From assembly GCF_001579805.1 (NCBI RefSeq), contig NZ_CP014546.1, forward strand, positions 4,030,001 through 4,094,000: a stretch of DNA of 64,000 nucleotides, given 5' to 3'. This stretch comes from Pseudomonas azotoformans. Its GTDB lineage: Bacteria; Pseudomonadota; Gammaproteobacteria; Pseudomonadales; Pseudomonadaceae. This document shows positions 1-9,828 of this stretch, one piece after another. Each line of letters begins with the position of its first letter. Position 1 is the stretch's first letter. The position numbers and the translations under genes were made by a program. A model generated the notes under the pieces. It did no database searches. It was not told the DNA's origin and worked only from the letters and a program-made list of their open reading frames with translations.

Positions 1-2
1 GC

Positions 3-3000
3 AAGAACGGCCTGACCCTGGATGGCAGCGCTGTGCTCGACGCCCATGGCACGCAATTACGCGTGGACAGCTATGGCAAGATCATCGACTCGCCGAACCG
101 CGCCACTGTGGTCCTGGGTTCCGGCACCGGCCAGCTGACCCTGGCCGATGGCATGCGCATCGACGTGCGCCATGGCACCGAAACCGCCACCGGCAATGAC
201 GGGCGCAATCGCGGCACGCTGGAGCTGAATGCACCGCGCCTGGGCGCCAACGACATTGCGATCGACGCCAGCGGCAACCTGACGATCGTGGGCGCGCGCT
301 CGATCAACCTCAACGGCATGGTCACCTACGACGACGCGCCAACCAAGACTAATCCGACTGCCAGCGGCAAGCCGTATCAGGAAATCACCCAGGATTACTT
401 GAATGACATCCATGGGCTGAGCACGACATTCATCACTGAGGCGTTGAAAAACACAAACTTGTTGCAAAACAAGCTGGCCGGCCTGAACAACGCCACTTAC
501 GGCGATACCTTCCACCTGCGCCCTGGCGTTGAAATCATCAGCAAAACCCCGGATGGCGACCTGGTGGTGCAGGGTGACCTGAACCTGTCCGGCTATCGCT
601 ACGCCAGCCTCACGTCGCCGACCCATGCAGTGACCGAGGCCGGCAGCCTGACCTTGCGTGCCGGCGGTGACCTGAATATCTACGGCAGCATCAACGACGG
701 TTTTGCAGAGCCTGGGGCGACTCCGGATGACAAAGGCTGGGTGCTGCGTGCCGGCATCGACTACACCGGCGGTACGATCACGGTGCCGGGTGACGGCGTG
801 ACCCTGGCGGACGGCACCACGTTCCCTGGCGGCACGATTCTCAACTTCGACCTGCCGATCAAGGCCCGCAGCCTGCCTATCGGTACGCGGTTGCCGGTGG
901 CGGTGACGCTCAATTCGACGTTGGCACTGCCGGCCGGTACGGTACTGGCGGGTGCTGTACGTAATGCCGCGGGCACTGTGTTGTATCCGGCGGGCACGAT
1001 ATTGACCGCACGCGTGAGCTTACCGAGCGGCAGCATCCTGGATGCCGGTACGGTGTTGGTGAGTCTCACCAGTGTGCGGGTGATGACTTGGCCGGCAGGC
1101 GTGCCGTTACCGGGGAAACTGGGCAGCGCCGCGACGGTGACCCTCAGTGGTGCCAAGCTGCTGCCGCGTGGGGCGCTGTTGCCAGTGGGCACCAACGTCA
1201 AGTTGCCGGGTGGCGTCGCGTCGGTAGACCTGCGTGCGGGGGGGCAGGGCAAGCTTTGGGCAGTGGCGCCGATGTTGCCAGAGGGTTCGCAGTCTTGGTC
1301 GATGCGTCTGGTGGCCGGGGCCGATACCCAGGCGGCGGACAGCCGCCTGCTGCAGCCCCATCCACAGGCAGGCAATCTGCGCCTGGCGGACAGTCACTCG
1401 TCAGTCAATAACCTGGTGGCGGGCGGCAGCCCGCGTTTCAGCGTGATCCGCACTGGCGCGGCGGACCTCGAATTGCTGGCCGGGGGCGACCTGAGCATGG
1501 ATTCGTTGTTTGGCGTCTATACCGCCGGCAGCTCCGCCGCGAGTGCGTCCAGCGAATGGTTCCCGGAAGGCGGGGGGAATTTGTTGGTGAAGACGGGCGG
1601 CAACCTGACGGGGAACATCACCAGTGAGGCTGGGGATCTGGGGCGTCCGGTCGCGGGTGATGTGGGTTATGACTCCGCCAACGTAGGCGCTTGGTTGTGG
1701 CGTCAAGGCAACGGCCTGTCGGGTAGCCAGGCCAAGGCAACCGCCTGGTGGATCAACTTTGGCGCTTATACCCCTAACTATGTATTGAACAATGCGCCTG
1801 ATCACATGCTCGGTTTCACCGGGTTCGGCACGCTGGGCGGGGGTAACCTGAATGTCGACGTCGGCGGCGATGCCGGGATCATCAGGCCACTGGCCACGGG
1901 TTTTGTACCTGTGAACGTCAACGCCCGTAGCCAAGGTTTGGTGCTGGCGGTGGGCAGCACTGGCCGTGTCGCGGCGGATGGCAGCCTGCAGCTCACCGGG
2001 GGTGGCGATCTGAATGTTCGGGTAGGTGGGGCCGTGAACCCAGGCAGTCAAATCACAACGGGCCATCTCAACGGCGCGGTGGTGGATCTGCGCGGGCATG
2101 TTCAATTGACGGGCGGTGCCCTGGGTAGCCTGACCTTGCGTTATGGCAACCAGCCCCAGAATCAGAGCCCCAGTGAGACACGCGCCTATGATTCGATACG
2201 CTCAACCTCTGCCACGGCGGCCGGGGGGTGGAGTTTGATGCCGGGTGACGCGACCTTCAGCCTGGCCACTCGCGGTGATCTGGTGTTGCAGGATGTCGCG
2301 GATCCGGGGCGTGCGCCACAGATGAATACGTGGGCGTATGACAACAATGGGGTCATGGGGGTGGGGCAGACATGGTTCAGCCTGTGGACCCCTGGCACTG
2401 CAATCGACCTGTTCTCCGCGGGTGGCAATCTCACGCCGCTGACCGACACCACTGAATCGGATATGGCTGCGGTGTATCCCGCCACATTACGCGCGGTAGC
2501 CGCCAACGGCAGCCTGTATTACGGGCGTGCCTCGGCCTTCAACACCAGTCCTCCACCTCCGCTCAAAGCGCTGGTGTTGGCGCCGTCTGCGCAGGGTCAA
2601 CTGCAGCTGTTGGCGGGGGACTCTATCTATGGCGGTGACTTGACCATCAGCCGCTCCAGCGCCGCTGCGGATACCCTGGCGACGATTCTGCGCCCAGCGT
2701 TCCAAGGGTACGTAAAAAACCCTGTGTCCGGCGTTTATCGTCTTGTGGACGGTAATGCTTCCACGGATGCTGTTCGCGCCGAACTGGGTGGCATTGCGCC
2801 TCTGTTTGCTTTCGGTGCAAATACTGCCAGCACCTCATGGGGAGATGCCTTGGAGCCCGCGCGTTTCTATGCCTTGACCGGTGACCTGCTGGGTGTCAAC
2901 AGCGGGCGTTCGATCACCATTACTACCTCGACTGACCCGCGTTTTGGGCAGACCTATCATGAAGGTGCAGGTGCGGTGTGGATGTCGGCCGGGCGAGACA

Positions 3001-4502
3001 TCGTCGGCAGTGGTACACGATTGAGCGGTGCCAGCGGTGGTGACGCGGGGGCTGTCGAATACAGCATCGTCGGTAATCTGTTCATGCACAACGGACCCAC
3101 CGATGTTTCCATCGTCAGCGCCGGCCGCGACATTCTCTTCAGCAGCTTTAACGTCGCAGGGCCGGGCACCCTGGAAGTCAGTGCCGGCCGCAATATCCTG
3201 ATGGACGACAAAGTCGGCATTACCAGCCTCGGCGCGGTGGCCGCAGGCGATAACCGCCCTGGCGCCAGTATCGTGATGCAAGCCGGTGTAGGCCCCAACG
3301 GCCCGGATTACCTTCGTTTCGTCGAGGCCTACCTGAACCCGGTCAACCTGGCGCAGCCGGGCGAGTCGCTCCAGGGCAGCAAGGTGGCCAAGACCTACGA
3401 AAACGAGCTGATCGGCTGGTTGGCCGAGCGCTTCGGTTTTGTCGGCGACACCACTCAGGCCCGCGCTTACTACACGGCGCTGCCGGCTGAACAGCAACGG
3501 GTGTTTGCCCGCGATGTGTACTTCGCTGAACTCAAGGCCGCCGGCCGTGAGTACAACCAGGAGGGCAGCGTGCGCCAGGGCAGTTACTTGCGTGGCCGCG
3601 AGGCGATTGCAGCGCTGTTCCCGGACAAGGACGTGGCCGGCAACCCGGTCACCTACAAAGGCGACATCACGATGTTCGGCGGCGCGGGCGTGCACACCAA
3701 CTTCGGTGGCTCGATCCAGATGCTCACCCCCGGCGGCAGCCAGACCTTCGGCATCGAAGGCACGGCGCCGCCGTCGACAGCAGGTGTGATCACCCAGGGC
3801 GCGGGGGACATCCAGCTGTATTCCCTGGGCAGCATCCTGCTTGGCCAGAGCCGCATCATGACCACCTTTGGCGGTTCGATCATGGGCTGGACCAGCGAAG
3901 GCGACATCAACGCCGGGCGTGGCTCCAAGACCACCGTGGTGTACACGCCGCCCAAGCGTGTCTACGACAACTGGGGCAATGTGGGCCTGTCGCCATCGGT
4001 GCCGAGCACGGGTGCGGGGATCGCCACGCTCAACCCGATTCCGGAAGTGCCGGCGGGGGACATCGACCTGATCGCGCCGCTGGGCACCATCGATGCGGGC
4101 GAGGCGGGCATTCGTGTGTCGGGCAACGTCAACATCGCCGCCTTGCGTGTGGTGAACGCGGCGAACATCCAGACTCAGGGCAAGTCGTCCGGGGTGCCGG
4201 TGTCTGCGGCGGTCAACACCAACGCCATGAGTTCGGCCAGCGCGGCCGGGGCGGCGGCGTCCCAGGCGGCGGAAGACGCGGCGCGCAGCCAGCAGGCAGC
4301 GGCCAAGCAGGGCCGGCCGTCGATCATGACGGTTGAGGTGTTGAGCCTCGGCAGCGAGCCATTGCCACAGGAGCCTGCACCGGCGCAGAAAACCTCTGGC
4401 TACAACCCCAACAGCCCAGTGCAGGTACTGGGCGCGGGGCCGCTGAGTGAACAGGCGCGGGCGCGGCTGACGGATGAGGAGCGTAAGCAGATCAGCCTGT
4501 AA
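3..4502 (+). CDS. pdtA: Filamentous-haemagglutinin-like exoprotein (TpsA), 3' part
   Basis: Large secreted adhesin-type protein exported by two-partner secretion; its TpsB partner is encoded at 11982-13565. The reading frame is open from the left edge, so signal peptide and TPS domain lie outside the window. The visible part (about 1500 residues) is rich in Gly/Asn/Asp and repeats AGGDLxI/L-like units typical of FHA beta-helices. Nucleotides 765-1220 carry an unusual run of PxGTxL repeats. A helical segment near 3310-3640 followed by Gly-rich sequence matches my recollection of the DUF3739 C-terminal domain of Pseudomonas FHA-like proteins. The end is an Ala/Gln/Pro-rich tail. By gene order this corresponds to PdtA (PA0690) of P. 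aeruginosa, which responds to phosphate starvation and the VreI sigma factor; the ortholog assignment is inference. Confidence 0.88.
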   Translation, partial: KNGLTLDGSAVLDAHGTQLRVDSYGKIIDSPNRATVVLGSGTGQLTLADGMRIDVRHGTETATGNDGRNRGTLELNAPRLGANDIAIDASGNLTIVGARSINLNGMVTYDDAPTKTNPTASGKPYQEITQDYLNDIHGLSTTFITEALKNTNLLQNKLAGLNNATYGDTFHLRPGVEIISKTPDGDLVVQGDLNLSGYRYASLTSPTHAVTEAGSLTLRAGGDLNIYGSINDGFAEPGATPDDKGWVLRAGIDYTGGTITVPGDGVTLADGTTFPGGTILNFDLPIKARSLPIGTRLPVAVTLNSTLALPAGTVLAGAVRNAAGTVLYPAGTILTARVSLPSGSILDAGTVLVSLTSVRVMTWPAGVPLPGKLGSAATVTLSGAKLLPRGALLPVGTNVKLPGGVASVDLRAGGQGKLWAVAPMLPEGSQSWSMRLVAGADTQAADSRLLQPHPQAGNLRLADSHSSVNNLVAGGSPRFSVIRTGAADLELLAGGDLSMDSLFGVYTAGSSAASASSEWFPEGGGNLLVKTGGNLTGNITSEAGDLGRPVAGDVGYDSANVGAWLWRQGNGLSGSQAKATAWWINFGAYTPNYVLNNAPDHMLGFTGFGTLGGGNLNVDVGGDAGIIRPLATGFVPVNVNARSQGLVLAVGSTGRVAADGSLQLTGGGDLNVRVGGAVNPGSQITTGHLNGAVVDLRGHVQLTGGALGSLTLRYGNQPQNQSPSETRAYDSIRSTSATAAGGWSLMPGDATFSLATRGDLVLQDVADPGRAPQMNTWAYDNNGVMGVGQTWFSLWTPGTAIDLFSAGGNLTPLTDTTESDMAAVYPATLRAVAANGSLYYGRASAFNTSPPPPLKALVLAPSAQGQLQLLAGDSIYGGDLTISRSSAAADTLATILRPAFQGYVKNPVSGVYRLVDGNASTDAVRAELGGIAPLFAFGANTASTSWGDALEPARFYALTGDLLGVNSGRSITITTSTDPRFGQTYHEGAGAVWMSAGRDIVGSGTRLSGASGGDAGAVEYSIVGNLFMHNGPTDVSIVSAGRDILFSSFNVAGPGTLEVSAGRNILMDDKVGITSLGAVAAGDNRPGASIVMQAGVGPNGPDYLRFVEAYLNPVNLAQPGESLQGSKVAKTYENELIGWLAERFGFVGDTTQARAYYTALPAEQQRVFARDVYFAELKAAGREYNQEGSVRQGSYLRGREAIAALFPDKDVAGNPVTYKGDITMFGGAGVHTNFGGSIQMLTPGGSQTFGIEGTAPPSTAGVITQGAGDIQLYSLGSILLGQSRIMTTFGGSIMGWTSEGDINAGRGSKTTVVYTPPKRVYDNWGNVGLSPSVPSTGAGIATLNPIPEVPAGDIDLIAPLGTIDAGEAGIRVSGNVNIAALRVVNAANIQTQGKSSGVPVSAAVNTNAMSSASAAGAAASQAAEDAARSQQAAAKQGRPSIMTVEVLSLGSEPLPQEPAPAQKTSGYNPNSPVQVLGAGPLSEQARARLTDEERKQISL

Positions 4503-4534
4503 GACTTTGGAAAGGACCTCTCGTTGTACTGTTC

Positions 4535-4562
4535 GGGGCGATCACTGATCGCCCCTTTTTTT
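4535..4562 (+). terminator. Rho-independent terminator after the TpsA gene
   Basis: A perfect 9-bp GC-rich stem (GGGGCGATC / GATCGCCCC) with a 3-nt ACT loop is followed by seven T residues, 32 bp after the stop codon of the exoprotein gene. It should end the TpsA transcript before the oppositely oriented tyrosinase operon, so the downstream tpsB group needs its own promoter. Confidence 0.9.
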
Positions 4563-4569
4563 GCCTCGG

Positions 4570-6156
4570 CTACGGATTGTCCTTGAGGGTCTTGAACGCC
4601 TCGATGCGTTTGATCAGGCGCGTATTTTTCGCGGAGTCGGCATTGCCGAACAGGAACGAGAAATCCGACGCCAGTTTGGACCCGCCGGCAATCGTCGCGT
4701 ACTGATGGCAGTCGTTGCAGTTGTCGCTCTGCACATAGGTTTCCATCGTGGTGTTGGCGACGACGACACTCTGGTCGCTGACAAACGGCCCATAGGACAG
4801 CGGCACCTTCACGTTGGGCCCAGGGCCTGGATCGTTGGGCGCGTTGGGCGTCTTGGACCACAGCACATTCACCAGTTTGTAGTACTGGAACACCGACTGG
4901 CCCTGGGTCTTCTGCGCGAAAGTCTGCTGCACCGCCGTGTTCAGCGCTTGCAGGTCTTGGGGCGTGGCATTGGCCCGCGTGGCCTGCACCGGCTGATCAA
5001 GGGGCGTGCAGTTGGGCGGTGTGTGGGTGGCATCGCACTGCACCCGTGCGACGTTGGGCGTGCACGCGTCACCGGTGCAGGCCGGGTTGTTGAAGCTGTA
5101 GCCGCCGGGCGGGGTGGCGCCGCCGTCGGGCACGTTGTCGACCTGCTCGAAGGTGGTCCAGATGAAGTTCGGCTGGGTCTGGGTCTTGTTGATGATGTGC
5201 AGGCCCACCAGGCCCACTACTTCCTGGGTGCATTGCAGCGTATCCGGGCGTTGCAGCCAGGCGACGGTGGTCAGGTAACGCCCGTACAGCTCGGGTTTGT
5301 TGGTGAGTACGCGCCAGGCCGCCTTGAGTTCCAGGGCGCCGAGTTCTTCCTGGGGCAGCGCCTGGGCCGGCAGCTCACGTACCAGTTTGCCGGCGGGCAA
5401 TGACAGGCCGGCCGGGTGCCGGTTGTCGCTGTTCTGCGCAACGATCAGTTGGTTGGCGGCGTCGTACAGCCCGTTGTCGACGATGTAGTCGAACTCGGCC
5501 TTGCCGACCTTGCGCTCGAAAAACACCAGGTTGCCCGACTGGTCCGTGAGCCAGCCGCCGGAAGCCTCCATGATCGAATCCGGCAAGGTCACCTGGGTGC
5601 CGCTGGACAAGTGGAAGCGGTGTTTGCGGTTGATCGCGCTTTCGGAGGTGGCCGTAATGAATTTACGCGCGCCCGTGGAAAACGCCTTGAGGTTGCCGGT
5701 GGCGGTGCAATTGGACGGCACCCGGGTTTCCACGCCCCAGCCGGAGGGCTTGGGCGCCCCGGGCAGGAAGATCTCGCTGGCATCCTTGTAGCTGGCCCAT
5801 ACCGGGGCATTGCTCATGGGCTGGCCGGGCGTTGGCGGCACGCCGAACTGGGCCGCGGTGCTTTGCGTGTCCGGCTCCCCGGCCAGGCTCGGGTTGGCTG
5901 GCCAGCCGGGGTTGACCGGCCAGTTCATGGCGATGAACAACTGCCAGCCAAAACAGTTGAGAAAGTCCTGCTCGGTGCCGAAGTTGTTCACCGGCAGGAA
6001 GCCGCCGCTGGTGGGGTCGAACACCAACTGACTGACGCAGCTCTGGGCATCTGACGCCGCGCTGACCGGTGCGGGTGCGAAGGGGAGAAGGGCGCAGGTG
6101 ATCCAGCACAACACATTCAAGCGTGCCCGGCGCAGCGGGCGAAGCCATCCGTTCAT
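4570..6156 (-). CDS. Exported protein with a C-terminal CxxCH haem-binding motif
   Basis: Protein of 528 residues, last gene of the leftward tyrosinase operon. The N terminus has a basic stretch, a hydrophobic core (residues 14-27) and an Ala-rich cleavage region, so it is probably secreted to the periplasm. Near the C terminus is NCNDCHQYA, with C480, C483 and H484 forming a single CxxCH c-type haem site; nothing else looks like a classical cytochrome c fold. The large N-terminal part is Pro/Asn/Thr-rich with several paired cysteines and I do not recognise its family. Location next to a copper oxidase suggests an electron acceptor or accessory protein for phenol oxidation, which is inference. 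The gap of 67 bp to the gene upstream holds a 9-bp stem hairpin. Confidence 0.8.
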   Translation of the reverse strand: MNGWLRPLRRARLNVLCWITCALLPFAPAPVSAASDAQSCVSQLVFDPTSGGFLPVNNFGTEQDFLNCFGWQLFIAMNWPVNPGWPANPSLAGEPDTQSTAAQFGVPPTPGQPMSNAPVWASYKDASEIFLPGAPKPSGWGVETRVPSNCTATGNLKAFSTGARKFITATSESAINRKHRFHLSSGTQVTLPDSIMEASGGWLTDQSGNLVFFERKVGKAEFDYIVDNGLYDAANQLIVAQNSDNRHPAGLSLPAGKLVRELPAQALPQEELGALELKAAWRVLTNKPELYGRYLTTVAWLQRPDTLQCTQEVVGLVGLHIINKTQTQPNFIWTTFEQVDNVPDGGATPPGGYSFNNPACTGDACTPNVARVQCDATHTPPNCTPLDQPVQATRANATPQDLQALNTAVQQTFAQKTQGQSVFQYYKLVNVLWSKTPNAPNDPGPGPNVKVPLSYGPFVSDQSVVVANTTMETYVQSDNCNDCHQYATIAGGSKLASDFSFLFGNADSAKNTRLIKRIEAFKTLKDNP

Positions 6157-6187
6157 GGTCGCATTCCTTGCTCAAGACTCAAGAGGC

Positions 6188-6214
6188 GGCCGCCCACGCC
6201 AGGCATGGGCGGCC
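6188..6214. other. Intercistronic hairpin in the tyrosinase operon
   Basis: GGCCGCCCA (6188-6196) pairs perfectly with TGGGCGGCC (6206-6214) across a 9-nt loop. It lies between the second and third leftward genes. No T-run follows on the minus strand, so a transcript-processing or stability element is more likely than a terminator. Confidence 0.45.
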
Positions 6215-6223
6215 GGCAGGCAC

Positions 6224-7957
6224 TCAGGCGACGGGCACCAGCGCCAGGCCACTTTCCCATGGGTGCTGGGTGGCGCTGGGGTTGGCGGCTTCGCTGGGGT
6301 TCAGCGCGCGCACGCTGACCAGCCCCGGCGCCGCGTTGCTGCTGACGGTGACGGTCATGATGTAGCCCTGGGTGCCGCCGCTGTCGGTCTGCCCAGGAAT
6401 CGCCGAAGCATCCGGCAGGAACTGCGTGACCTGGGCCGTGATGCCTGGGTTGGAGAACTGCACCCGTGCATCCGCCGCCGTGGTGTTCGGGTCGGCGCCT
6501 TGCACCACCAGCACGAACTGGCCTGAGCTGCCGGGCGCAAAGCTGGCCGGCAAGTCGCTGGGGGATTGGCCGTAGAACAGGTCAATCGGCAGCAACTGCA
6601 CGGGCCAGGGTTGCGCATCGGTATTGTTGGCCGCCACGCAATCGCACTCCTTGGGCGTGCCGCTGAGCGGTGCCGGGGTGACGCTCAAGGCCACATTCAG
6701 CTCGTTGGCGATCACCCACACGTAGTCAATCGGCGTGCCGTTGATGGTGATGTCATTGATCGAGAACCCCGCGCTGGCCGGCACCTCGAACACCGCCTGC
6801 AGAATCTGGTCGGAGTTGTTCGGCCCGGTGCCGGCGGTGCCACGGGTGATGCGCCAGTAGCTGCTCACATCCTGGCCTTGCGGGCCTTTCCAGGTGCTGA
6901 AGGACTTGGGTTGTTGCAGGTACAGGCCGATGGGGTTGGTCAAGGAAATCAGGGCTTTCACGGCTTCCTGGTTAGCGGAAAAACCGATATGCGGATCGGA
7001 ATTGCGATAGTTCTGCCCGTACTGGGCGCAGCAGATCAGGCTTTGCTGGTTACGGCTGCTGTTGAGCGGGCGCAAGATAGTCGCCGCCGCTGCCAGGTAG
7101 ATTTCGGCACTCAAGGTATTGGGGCCGGAGGTCAGGTGCATCGCGCCGCCCGATACGCCGGGAATACGCACGGTGCCGGAATTCCATTTGTTCACGGTGT
7201 CGTAGGCGGGCTGGCCGGTGGTGGGGTCAAGCACCGGGTCACCGGCCTTGCCGGTCGGGCCGTTGGCGGTGTAGCGCAGGTACAGGTCTTCGATCTTCAC
7301 TTGTGGGTCGACATAGGCTTTGTACAGCCCCAGCACGGCCTGCGGGTCGATGTTCCACATGGTCAGGAAATACGCCGGGTTCTCGCTGGTGAACATGATG
7401 CTGCGCATGTTGCCGTCGGGGTCGCGGGTGATCGACCACTCGCAGTATTCATCCAGCCAGCCCCTTGGGCCCGAAGGTGAAAAGTCGGCGTAGGGGCCGT
7501 TCCAGTTGATGGACTTGCACAGCACGCTGGGGATCTGCAGTTGGGTCGCCTTCGGGTCCGGGTAGAGCGAATACAGGGTGTTGTTGAGGGTGATCTGGCC
7601 GTGATCGGTCAACTGCATCACCTGGTCCAGGGTCATGGCCTTGCCACCCAGTTGCGGGACCACGGCGGCGCCATTGTTATAGAAAAACGTCCACAGCCGG
7701 TTGGGGAAGGGCTGCCAGGTGATGGTCACTGGCGTCTGTGTGCCGTAGCCGCTTTCGATCGGGTTGTAGTAGCCCGAGCGTGGTGCGTCGTTGAGGTTGG
7801 ACCAGGGGTTGCCGATCACCGACATCTGGGTCCAGCCGGTGACGTTGTTGTTCCAGTCGGTTTCGAAGGTCGGCAACTGGTTTTCCAGGCCTAGCTTGTT
7901 GTAGTCCTTGGGGGCTTGTTCGGCCGGGGAGGTGAATTGGGTGAAGGGCGTGCTCAT
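6224..7957 (-). CDS. Uncharacterised tyrosinase-operon protein
   Basis: Protein of 577 residues from the ATG at 7957. This start overlaps the tyrosinase stop by 4 bp (ATGA), indicating translational coupling; a longer in-frame start at 8047 would lie inside the tyrosinase gene and is not credible. No signal peptide or membrane segment is visible. The sequence is rich in Asn, Pro, Thr and aromatic residues, with a CDC motif about three quarters along and a C-terminal 130 residues that look like a beta-sandwich (alternating hydrophobics, many Gly/Ser/Thr). I do not recognise the family. Its coupling to a type-3 copper oxidase suggests a partner, carrier or copper-loading subunit, but no metal-binding motif proves this. 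Confidence 0.75.
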   Translation of the reverse strand: MSTPFTQFTSPAEQAPKDYNKLGLENQLPTFETDWNNNVTGWTQMSVIGNPWSNLNDAPRSGYYNPIESGYGTQTPVTITWQPFPNRLWTFFYNNGAAVVPQLGGKAMTLDQVMQLTDHGQITLNNTLYSLYPDPKATQLQIPSVLCKSINWNGPYADFSPSGPRGWLDEYCEWSITRDPDGNMRSIMFTSENPAYFLTMWNIDPQAVLGLYKAYVDPQVKIEDLYLRYTANGPTGKAGDPVLDPTTGQPAYDTVNKWNSGTVRIPGVSGGAMHLTSGPNTLSAEIYLAAAATILRPLNSSRNQQSLICCAQYGQNYRNSDPHIGFSANQEAVKALISLTNPIGLYLQQPKSFSTWKGPQGQDVSSYWRITRGTAGTGPNNSDQILQAVFEVPASAGFSINDITINGTPIDYVWVIANELNVALSVTPAPLSGTPKECDCVAANNTDAQPWPVQLLPIDLFYGQSPSDLPASFAPGSSGQFVLVVQGADPNTTAADARVQFSNPGITAQVTQFLPDASAIPGQTDSGGTQGYIMTVTVSSNAAPGLVSVRALNPSEAANPSATQHPWESGLALVPVA

Positions 7958-9747
7958 GTCGGTTCTCCAGCATTGGCGGTGGTGGAAGTGGAGCAGCAAC
8001 CGGTACCCGGAGCGGGCCCGGCAGAGGTTTGGCGTGGGTCGTCCCACACCAGTTGCGCGATAAAGCCAGGCAGCGGCGCGTATGCATCGGGCGTCAATAC
8101 CTGGCCAGTATCGGGATGGGTCACGATCAGCGATAACTGCGCTGTATCGCTCGGTTTAAGGTTCAGCGCCTGGGCGTTGCGCGCGGCATTCAGTGCGCGG
8201 CAGACGCCCTGGGTGATGCAGCGGCCCTTGTCGTCCACCAGGCCCATGCCGATGCGGCTGAAGCGTCCGACGTAATGCGGGTTGTCGGTATTCGCGTGTT
8301 GCGCCGTGGCGTCCGGTTGGTTGAGGAAAACGTCGATCAGGTAAGTGTCGTGGGTGCAGCGCACGTGATCGAACACCACCCAGGGGCCGGTGATGGCAGC
8401 CTTTTGCTGATGGCAGCACGCAGCCTTGGCTGCGCCGAACTGCGGGGCCACCGGGGTGCCGTAGTCGTAGCCGATGTGCCGGCTGTCCTGGGCCATGTCA
8501 CCCAGAGTGGTGTAGCGCCAGGCGTCGGCGCTGGTGAAGCTCACCTCAGCCGCCTGATGGCCAGCGAAGGGCTGCAACAGGCATTGGGTGGTGTACTGCG
8601 CCGCCGGGTTGGCGCGGATCCAGACTTCCAGCATGCGGTCAATATTGGCGTGGTAGGAGCAGAACACCGGGTCGAACGCGGTGTAGGCGTTGTCGGCCAT
8701 GTCACCACCGATCCAGCCGTGATAGTTGTCGTGGGGCTGCTCGTAGAGCCCGTCGAAATTCAGCGCGCGGTTGGGATACAGGTCATTCGGTTGCGGCGGG
8801 TCGAAGCTGGTGATGTTGGCCCAGGGGTAACCCGGCACCCCTTGGGGCTGGCTAAATGTGGTGAACGTGAGCGCATCGACCACCTGCTGCTGGAAGATCC
8901 GGCTCATGCCATACAGTTGGGTGCGCTCGAAACGAAAGGCCTCGCCCTGGGTATAGAACAGCGGGTTGCGCTGCACATACAGGCAATCCACGTCCCCGAC
9001 CGGCGCGGTGGCGCACACCTTGGAACAGCCGTCTTTGGCCGCCGCATAACGCAACGGGTTGCGCCGCACTTCGCCGGTCTGCGGGTGCACATAGGTTTCA
9101 TCAAGGAACGCCTGGGGCAGACCGGCCTGGGGGCTGCCGTCGATGCTGGCGTCGGCGGCCATCCAGTCCCAGTAAGGGATCGCGCAGTCGATCAACGCTT
9201 CGAGGTACAGCAGATAGGCGCGATGCCACAGGGCGAAGGCTTCCTGGTAATGCAGGCACCAGTTGGTATGGATGTAGGCGTAACGCTGCCAGGGCGAACC
9301 GCTGTCGGGGTCGCTGATGCGCATCACGTCATCCAGTTTGGCGCGGTACAGGTTCAGTTCGTCGGCGCTCAGCGAGCGGATGTCCTGGCGTACGCGCTTG
9401 ACCGGGTGCGGCAGCGCTGGTGGCGGGATGCGCTCGGCCAGGTCAAACGGCGAGATGCTGTCCAGCCGCCAACCCTGGTTGACCCACAGGCGGAAGGTTT
9501 CCAGGGCATCGATGGGCCAGAACTGCTGTTGGTCGCTGGTCAGCGGCATGTTGCGCGAGGCGAGGTGCTGGTAGATGGTTTCCGACCAGGTCTTGACTGA
9601 CGCCGGGTCTTCCAGGAACACATCGTAGGCATTCATGCAGCCGATCCAAGTGGCCGCAACGGCGGCGCGCTGGCTGGCGGGTATCCAGTAGGGTGCGCTG
9701 AAAAGTCCTTGGATATCAGCGGTCCATGTCGGTTTCGCGACTATCAT
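7954..9747 (-). CDS. Tyrosinase / polyphenol oxidase (type-3 copper protein)
   Basis: Protein of 597 residues with both tyrosinase copper signatures. CuA ligands are H160, H166 and H175 in a HxxxxxH plus LWHRAYLLYLE context, followed by IPYWDW. CuB ligands are H339, H343 (PHDNYHGW) and H366 in DPVFCSYHANIDR. C164 sits two residues before H166, the C-x-H arrangement that forms a Cys-His thioether bridge in fungal tyrosinases and plant catechol oxidases. The residue before H366 is Tyr rather than the more usual His. No signal peptide is visible, so it is probably cytosolic or exported with a partner. It would oxidise mono- or diphenols to quinones (melanin-type chemistry). It is the first gene of a leftward three-gene operon and is divergent from an Lrp-type regulator. 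Confidence 0.93.
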   Translation of the reverse strand: MIVAKPTWTADIQGLFSAPYWIPASQRAAVAATWIGCMNAYDVFLEDPASVKTWSETIYQHLASRNMPLTSDQQQFWPIDALETFRLWVNQGWRLDSISPFDLAERIPPPALPHPVKRVRQDIRSLSADELNLYRAKLDDVMRISDPDSGSPWQRYAYIHTNWCLHYQEAFALWHRAYLLYLEALIDCAIPYWDWMAADASIDGSPQAGLPQAFLDETYVHPQTGEVRRNPLRYAAAKDGCSKVCATAPVGDVDCLYVQRNPLFYTQGEAFRFERTQLYGMSRIFQQQVVDALTFTTFSQPQGVPGYPWANITSFDPPQPNDLYPNRALNFDGLYEQPHDNYHGWIGGDMADNAYTAFDPVFCSYHANIDRMLEVWIRANPAAQYTTQCLLQPFAGHQAAEVSFTSADAWRYTTLGDMAQDSRHIGYDYGTPVAPQFGAAKAACCHQQKAAITGPWVVFDHVRCTHDTYLIDVFLNQPDATAQHANTDNPHYVGRFSRIGMGLVDDKGRCITQGVCRALNAARNAQALNLKPSDTAQLSLIVTHPDTGQVLTPDAYAPLPGFIAQLVWDDPRQTSAGPAPGTGCCSTSTTANAGEPT

Positions 9748-9828
9748 AAGATCCCTCTCATGCCGCCTTGAGGCCAGGTGTTGGCCAGGCTGCTAAGCTG
9801 AATCGATGTTAACTAGCCACTGCGCAGG

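Noticed and set aside
761..1375. Long minus-strand frame inside the TpsA gene
   Set aside because: It is a shadow of the Gly/Thr/Pro-rich repeats on the plus strand, lacks a ribosome site and has low-complexity composition.
8275..9600. 441-codon plus-strand frame opposite the tyrosinase gene
   Set aside because: The minus strand has both copper-binding signatures; the plus-strand product is Val/Gly/Arg-rich with no recognisable domain.
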